Below are positions 16,875-20,863 of a stretch of DNA of 20,863 bases, piece after piece. Below the pieces are notes generated by a model. That model did no database searches, had not been told where the DNA came from, and saw only the letters and a list, made by a program, of their open reading frames with translations. Location: the NCBI GenBank assembly GCA_937906975.1, contig CALCUN010000150.1, forward strand, positions 1 to 20,863, read 5' to 3'. Position numbers and translations under genes: made by a program. Every line of letters begins with the position of its first letter. Positions within the stretch are counted from its first letter, which is position 1. The stretch is from an uncultured Bacteroidales bacterium (GTDB lineage Bacteria; Bacteroidota; Bacteroidia; Bacteroidales; P3).

Positions 16875-17623
16875 AATTTATTTCCCCCCCCTGTTATATC
16901 AATACAACTATTTGTCATCCATGAAGAGGCATCTGATAAAAGATACACTGCTAGATTTGCAACATCTTCTGGTTTGCCATATCGTTTTAAAGGATAATTC
17001 TTTTCTGACTCTTTTAGTTGCTCAATAGTTATTTCGTTCTGCAAAATTAAATCAGTCCAAACCATAGCCGGAGAAATACAATTAACTCTAATTCCGCGTG
17101 GTGATAATTCTAATGCAAGACACTTTGAATATGCAATTAAAGCTCCTTTCGATGCACTATAAATGGAGTTTCCCATACTGGGATAATCTACAGATTTTGA
17201 AGCAATGAAAACTATAGATGAATTTTTATTTATTTTCTTCTGTCTTAGTAACGCAGCTTGCAATAATACAGCTCCATAAAAATTGGCTTTCATCACCATA
17301 TCTACATCCTTTTCTGTTACCATTTTAGCAGGCATACGATGCCCTATGCCTGCACAATGAACAACACCATCTAATTGTGGAACTTCTGTGGATAGAGTAT
17401 CTATATCACTTTGCTGTGATAAATCGGCATCAATAATTAAATTTTCATCACCTTGCATCATCGATAAAGTATGCTGTAATTTTTCTTTAGAGCGACCACT
17501 AATAATAACTTTTCCGCTCATTTTAGATACCGTAACGGCAATTGATTGACCTATTCCTGATGATGCACCGGTAACCAATATTGTTTTTCCTGCTAACGAA
17601 AAGGGATTAAAAGTATATTCCAT
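16871..17623 (-). CDS. SDR oxidoreductase, FabG-like 3-oxoacyl-ACP reductase
   Basis: A 250-residue classical short-chain dehydrogenase. The cofactor loop is TGASSGIGQS (18-27) with an Arg in SGRSKEK favouring NADPH, the catalytic residues are Ser in IASKSVDYPS (about 142-144), Y155 and K159 of YSASK, and the C-terminus ends in the family ITGGG. Between an ACP gene (1-base stop/start overlap) and a KAS III gene (4-base overlap), the likeliest reaction is reduction of the 3-oxoacyl-ACP to 3-hydroxyacyl-ACP. A G8 tract lies seven codons from the end. Loss of one G would add about ten residues past the normal stop; gain of one G would end the protein nearly normally. Slippage would thus mainly alter coupling to the KAS III gene. 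A sugar-nucleotide reductase is a less likely alternative. Confidence 0.85.
   Translation of the reverse strand: MEYTFNPFSLAGKTILVTGASSGIGQSIAVTVSKMSGKVIISGRSKEKLQHTLSMMQGDENLIIDADLSQQSDIDTLSTEVPQLDGVVHCAGIGHRMPAKMVTEKDVDMVMKANFYGAVLLQAALLRQKKINKNSSIVFIASKSVDYPSMGNSIYSASKGALIAYSKCLALELSPRGIRVNCISPAMVWTDLILQNEITIEQLKESEKNYPLKRYGKPEDVANLAVYLLSDASSWMTNSCIDITGGGNKL
16884..16891 (-). repeat. G8 tract near the 3' end of the SDR gene
   Basis: Eight G on the coding strand encoding Gly-Gly-Gly of ITGGGNKL, ten bases before the overlapping ATG of the KAS III gene. In frame as read. Confidence 0.85.
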
Positions 17624-17850
17624 TACTTACTATTTATCAGATTGTATACATCTTCTACAGTTATACATTTTTTCAATTCTTCACCTGAGATAACTTTATC
17701 ATAACTAACTTTTGCCATAGCTATAAGCATCATACCTACAAGTGAACTCCATTCTTCCAAATCATGGAATTTAGTTTCAAATTGAATTTCGTTAGGATCT
17801 GTATCCTCAAACTGTTCAGCAAAATTTGCTAAGAATTCTATTTTATTCAT
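17623..17850 (-). CDS. Acyl carrier protein, cluster-dedicated
   Basis: A 75-residue acidic, helical protein of ACP/PCP size. It carries the growing acyl chain as a thioester on 4'-phosphopantetheine. The attachment serine is best placed at S36 in EEWSSLVGMMLI, where SSL replaces the common DSL. The preceding segment (FEDTDPNEIQFETKFHDL) and the C-terminal TVEDVYNLI match helix I/loop and helix IV of the family. The missing Asp before the Ser marks it as a specialised carrier, not the fatty-acid ACP. It starts 4 bases after the hexapeptide acyltransferase gene ends and its stop shares one base with the SDR start. Confidence 0.85.
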   Translation of the reverse strand: MNKIEFLANFAEQFEDTDPNEIQFETKFHDLEEWSSLVGMMLIAMAKVSYDKVISGEELKKCITVEDVYNLINSK

Positions 17851-17854
17851 GATA

Positions 17855-18493
17855 TTAAATTTTTGTTACTTGTTTTATTTCTTTTATTCTGTTTAAAAAA
17901 TATTTTTCATAGTTCTTTGAAAGTAAATCATACGGAAGACGTTCACTCTCATCATATTGTTGTTTTTCATGTTCTATTATTTCTTCAGGAGTAAATCTAA
18001 AACCTATTACTTTACATGGATTTCCTATAACTACAGCATACGGAGGAATGTTATTCCTTACAACACTTCCTCCCCCAACTTCACATCCTCTACCCAGTCT
18101 TACTCCTGATAGTAAAATAACATGATTTCCTATCCACACATCTTCTTCCACAACAATGTCTTTATCCATCTCTTTATTTATATCCATCTTATCTTTAACT
18201 TTATCATCAATTTGCTTGAGGTTCAAGCCTACAATAGACATATGGTTTCCTGTAATTGCAGTAAATCCAAACGCAGCTCCCGAATTCCTCTTAAAAATCA
18301 CCTTAGCTCTCGTATTCATAATTACCCCCCCCATATCAATATTTGTATTTTCTTCCATATACAAATTATTGGGATTGTAAACTTTTACAGACATTTCTAT
18401 TCGAGAACTTTTTGTAATATGAGGATAATTTGTTTTTTTCCAAAAAGAAAGGATGTGTTTTACAAACGATTTTAATCCTATGATAAATTTCAT
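17855..18493 (-). CDS. Hexapeptide-repeat acyltransferase heading the acyl cassette
   Basis: A 212-residue left-handed beta-helix transferase. Hexapeptide turns are visible around 50-70 and again at 115-160 (VEEDVWIGNHVILLSGVRLGRGCEVGGG), with a candidate catalytic His in ITGNHMSIVG (H84) and the closing IGNPCKVIGFRFT. The last 45 residues form a charged helical tail. As the gene immediately before a dedicated ACP, it is the leading candidate to transfer the acyl group made by the KAS III/SDR pair onto a sugar amine or hydroxyl, possibly from ACP rather than CoA. That is inference; an acetyl-CoA enzyme is equally compatible with the fold. Codons 54-57 (ATG GGG GGG GTA) form a G8 tract, and slippage would truncate the protein near residue 57. 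Confidence 0.85.
   Translation of the reverse strand: MKFIIGLKSFVKHILSFWKKTNYPHITKSSRIEMSVKVYNPNNLYMEENTNIDMGGVIMNTRAKVIFKRNSGAAFGFTAITGNHMSIVGLNLKQIDDKVKDKMDINKEMDKDIVVEEDVWIGNHVILLSGVRLGRGCEVGGGSVVRNNIPPYAVVIGNPCKVIGFRFTPEEIIEHEKQQYDESERLPYDLLSKNYEKYFLNRIKEIKQVTKI
18325..18332 (-). repeat. G8 tract in the cassette acyltransferase gene
   Basis: Eight G on the coding strand spanning Met54-Gly-Gly-Val57, in frame as read. It occupies the same xxG GGG GGG GTx codon pattern as the tract in the acyltransferase gene at 1775-2401. Confidence 0.85.
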
Positions 18494-18519
18494 CGCAAAT
18501 ACGTTATTATATTGATTAA

Positions 18520-18527
18520 CAAATATA
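18520..18527 (-). promoter_or_regulatory. Possible Bacteroidetes -7 promoter element before the acyl cassette
   Basis: On the minus strand TATATTTG matches the Bacteroidetes -7 consensus TAnnTTTG exactly. It is 26 bases upstream of the ATG of the cassette acyltransferase, inside a 38-base gap that is wider than most others here. No good -33 TTTG box sits at the usual 19-21 base spacing, so this is a candidate only. Confidence 0.28.
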
Positions 18528-18531
18528 CATA

Positions 18532-19800
18532 TTACAATCTACCATCCACCATTTCTTTATCCAAGAAACCTTTTACATCAAAGATAACGTGTTTTTCGTT
18601 GCCTAAGGCTTTTACATCAAGTTCGGCAAATTCTTTGTGCGATACTGCAAGTATTATAGCATCGTATTTACTGGTAGGAACATCATTAGTTATATCTATA
18701 TCGTATTCATGTTTTGCAATAGCGGGGCTTGCCCAAGGGTCGTAGATATCGATATTCAAATTGTATTCGTTCAAGGCTTTTACAATGTCTGCCACCTTGG
18801 TATTGCGGCAATCAGGACAGTTTTCTTTAAAGGTAAAGCCTAATATCAATATATTTGAATTCAACACTTGTATGCCTTTCTTTAGCATTAGTTTTATAGT
18901 TTGGTCGGCAACGTAGGCACCCATACTGTCGTTCATACGGCGGCCTGCCAAAATAATTTCAGGGTTATAACCGTAAGTCATAGCACATTGTGCCAAATAA
19001 TATGGATCTACACCTATACAGTGTCCACCAACTAATCCCGGTTTAAATGGCAAGAAATTCCATTTGGTGGAAGCAGCATCCAACACATCGTTGGTATCAA
19101 TACCCATTTTGGTAAATATCTTAGATAGCTCATTTACAAAAGCAATATTAATATCACGTTGTGAGTTTTCAATAACCTTTGCAGCTTCTGCAACCTTCAT
19201 TGTTGGGGCAAGGTGTGTACCTGCTGTAATTACAGAAGAATAAACATCATCTACAATTTTTCCTATTTCTGGTGTTGAGCCTGAAGTTACTTTCTTTATT
19301 TTTTCTACTGTATGCAATTTATCTCCGGGGTTTATTCTTTCTGGTGAATAACCTGCAAAGAAATCTACGTTAAATTTCAATCCCGATACTTTTTCTACTA
19401 CTGGAATACATTCGTCTTCTGTTACTCCTGGATAGACTGTGGATTCATAGACTACTATATCGCCTTTGTTTATTACTTTTCCTACTGTTGTTGAGGCTCC
19501 ATACAACGGAGTAAGGTCTGGATTGTTATTTTCATCAACAGGTGTTGGTACTGCTACTACATAAAAATTACAATCGCGAATAGCTTCAATGTCTGCTGTA
19601 CACACAAATCCATGATTATTTATTGCATCTTGTAATAGTTCATCTGATACTTCTAATGTTGCGTCATGTCCTGCCATAAGAGCTTCGCAACGTTTGGTAT
19701 TCATATCAAAACCTACTGTTTTGTATTTTGTAGAAAAAAGACGAGCCAATGGCAAACCCACATAGCCTAGCCCTATTACACATATTTTAATCTCGTTCAT
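18532..19800 (-). CDS. UDP-N-acetylhexosamine 6-dehydrogenase (WbpA/TviB/VipA type)
   Basis: A 422-residue NAD-dependent nucleotide-sugar dehydrogenase that oxidises C6 of a UDP-HexNAc twice to the uronic acid. The N-terminal NAD loop is VIGLGYVGLPLA (8-19), AVPTPVDEN follows, then YESTVYPG (118-125). The active-site Lys lies in EAAKVIEN (K208) and the catalytic Cys in GGHCIGVDPYY (C261). The sequence is of the TviB/WbpA type rather than UDP-glucose dehydrogenase. Paired with the WbpP/TviC-type epimerase 19 bases upstream, it predicts UDP-GalNAcA, as in Vi antigen and Pseudomonas O6 biosynthesis. G+C is higher than in the central genes. Confidence 0.93.
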   Translation of the reverse strand: MNEIKICVIGLGYVGLPLARLFSTKYKTVGFDMNTKRCEALMAGHDATLEVSDELLQDAINNHGFVCTADIEAIRDCNFYVVAVPTPVDENNNPDLTPLYGASTTVGKVINKGDIVVYESTVYPGVTEDECIPVVEKVSGLKFNVDFFAGYSPERINPGDKLHTVEKIKKVTSGSTPEIGKIVDDVYSSVITAGTHLAPTMKVAEAAKVIENSQRDINIAFVNELSKIFTKMGIDTNDVLDAASTKWNFLPFKPGLVGGHCIGVDPYYLAQCAMTYGYNPEIILAGRRMNDSMGAYVADQTIKLMLKKGIQVLNSNILILGFTFKENCPDCRNTKVADIVKALNEYNLNIDIYDPWASPAIAKHEYDIDITNDVPTSKYDAIILAVSHKEFAELDVKALGNEKHVIFDVKGFLDKEMVDGRL

Positions 19801-19819
19801 ATATTTCGTTATTAGTCTT

Positions 19820-20794
19820 TTACAAATTATTTTTATACCATTCTATTGCCTCGTTTAATCCTCTTGCAAAATCATATTCCGGATCATAACCAAGCATTTG
19901 TTTTGCTTTACTTATATCTGCATTTGAGTGTTTAATGTCGCCTTTGCGATCTGGTCCGAATATTGGTTCAATGTCTTTGCCAAGTGCTTTGGTCAATGAG
20001 TAATATATATCTATCAAATACTCTCTTCCACCGTATGCTATATTAAACGCTTCACCCGCCACTTCCGAAGATGCAAGACATGCTTTAAGATTGGCTTCTA
20101 TTACATTTTCTATGTAAGTAAAATCACGACTTTGTTTTCCATCTCCGTTGATTGTTGGCTGTTCGTTGTTCAAAAGTTGTTTTATAAACTTTGGTATTAC
20201 AGCAGCGTATGCTCCGTGAGGGTCTTGTCTGCGACCAAAAACGTTAAAATAACGCATTCCGTATGTGTCAAGCCCATAGTGCTTGGTATATTGTTTCGCC
20301 CATTCTTCATCGCATCGTTTTGTTAATGCGTATGGCGAAAGAAGATTTCCTTCCCTTCCTTCTTTCTTTGGAAGATTTGGTTCATCACCATAAACAGAAG
20401 AACTTGAAGCATAGACAAACTTCTTAACTCCATTTTGACGTGCTGCTTCCATCATATTCAACGTTCCTTGTATATTGTTTGCACAATAAAACAACGGCAT
20501 TTCTATACTGCGTGGCACACTTCCCCATGCAGCTTGGTTTAGCACATAATCCACACCATCGCAAGCCTTCATACAAGTGTCAAAATCCTTTATATCTCCC
20601 TTAATAAATTCGTAATTAGGATTACCCAAAAACATATCCACATTAGCCTGTTTGCCTGTGGATAAATCATCAAGACAACGCACCTTATATCCAAGATTCA
20701 AAATAGCTTCACACAAATTAGAGCCAATAAAACCCGCTCCCCCTGTTACTAAAAATAAAGAATCTTTCGGAAATTGTAAATGTTTATATGACAT
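19820..20794 (-). CDS. UDP-N-acetylglucosamine 4-epimerase (WbpP/TviC type)
   Basis: A 324-residue extended SDR that interconverts UDP-GlcNAc (or UDP-GlcNAcA) and the galacto form. It has an N-terminal extension before VTGGAGFIGSNL (16-27), the DDLSTGKQANV segment, a QAAWGSVPRSIE motif typical of this epimerase subgroup, the catalytic SSSSVYGDEP region and YALTK (Y155, K159). RYFNVFGRRQDPHGAYAAVIP (substrate loop) distinguishes WbpP-like enzymes from GalE, which is also present in this window with a different loop. It comes 12 bases after the partial upstream gene and immediately before the dehydrogenase, the same pairing as tviB/tviC. Confidence 0.92.
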   Translation of the reverse strand: MSYKHLQFPKDSLFLVTGGAGFIGSNLCEAILNLGYKVRCLDDLSTGKQANVDMFLGNPNYEFIKGDIKDFDTCMKACDGVDYVLNQAAWGSVPRSIEMPLFYCANNIQGTLNMMEAARQNGVKKFVYASSSSVYGDEPNLPKKEGREGNLLSPYALTKRCDEEWAKQYTKHYGLDTYGMRYFNVFGRRQDPHGAYAAVIPKFIKQLLNNEQPTINGDGKQSRDFTYIENVIEANLKACLASSEVAGEAFNIAYGGREYLIDIYYSLTKALGKDIEPIFGPDRKGDIKHSNADISKAKQMLGYDPEYDFARGLNEAIEWYKNNL

Positions 20795-20806
20795 ATTTTA
20801 ATTCTT

Positions 20807-20863
20807 TTATCTTCCTTTATACATCTCTTCGTAGTACTTTTCGTAGTCTCCACTTGTGATGTT
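20807..20863 (-). CDS. C-terminal tail of an unidentified gene (5' part outside window)
   Basis: An open frame enters from the right edge and ends at TAA (20807-20809) after 18 codons, reading ITSGDYEKYYEEMYKGR near its end. Spacing of 12 bases to the epimerase start fits a co-transcribed upstream gene. The tail is short, charged and rich in tyrosine (four in YEKYYEEMY). Tyrosine clusters at the C-terminus are typical of Wzc-type bacterial tyrosine autokinases, which often sit at this place in capsule clusters, but this is too little sequence to assign a family. Confidence 0.55.
   Translation of the reverse strand, partial: NITSGDYEKYYEEMYKGR

Noticed and set aside
20807..20863. Firm call of a Wzc tyrosine kinase tail
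   Set aside because: Eighteen codons with a tyrosine cluster are suggestive but insufficient to name the family.

Overview
This is a low-G+C Bacteroidetes (probably Bacteroidales) surface-polysaccharide locus, capsule or O-antigen. The assignment rests on gene content: a Bacteroides-style FucP, a two-gene UDP-GalNAcA pathway, short-form ManC with Gmd and Fcl, and a Wzx/Wzy pair. Translation starts also lack obvious Shine-Dalgarno sequences. Every supported gene lies on the minus strand, so transcription runs from right to left. Both outermost genes are cut by the window edges. No RNA gene, insertion sequence or CRISPR array was seen.

Layout in the direction of transcription. (1) 20863-18532: the last 18 codons of an unidentified gene, then a UDP-GlcNAc 4-epimerase (WbpP/TviC type) and a UDP-HexNAc 6-dehydrogenase (WbpA/TviB type), which together predict UDP-GalNAcA. 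(2) 18493-15870: an acyl-chemistry cassette of hexapeptide acyltransferase, acyl carrier protein, SDR ketoreductase and KAS III synthase. It looks like a small dedicated acyl-ACP builder for decorating the glycan. The 3' stub of another hexapeptide acyltransferase follows it. (3) 15708-9853: a frameshifted acyltransferase-3, the Wzx flippase, a CapA-like metallophosphatase, an ATP-grasp ligase and the Wzy polymerase. (4) 9856-8705: a GT4 glycosyltransferase, followed by the only long non-coding gap (8336-8704). (5) 8335-2411: a fucose block holding de novo GDP-L-fucose genes (Gmd, Fcl, ManC). Between Gmd and Fcl sits an import/salvage-like module: FucP, a mutarotase, and a fusion of an HxGH nucleotidyltransferase with a GHMP kinase. 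(6) 2401-1: a hexapeptide acyltransferase, a GT2 glycosyltransferase and a 3'-truncated galE.

The genes fit a Wzx/Wzy-dependent heteropolysaccharide containing GalNAcA, L-fucose and perhaps galactose, with acyl and possibly amino-acid decorations. The most striking signal is a set of poly-G tracts (coding strand) in modification genes of this AT-rich DNA. Three are G8 and in frame. The fourth, G7 in the acyltransferase-3 gene, puts that gene out of frame, and one extra G would restore a 342-residue protein. This looks like slipped-strand phase variation of polysaccharide decoration. Other points of interest are the NTase-GHMP fusion in a fucose context, the dedicated KAS III/SDR/ACP cassette, and the ATP-grasp/CapA pair.
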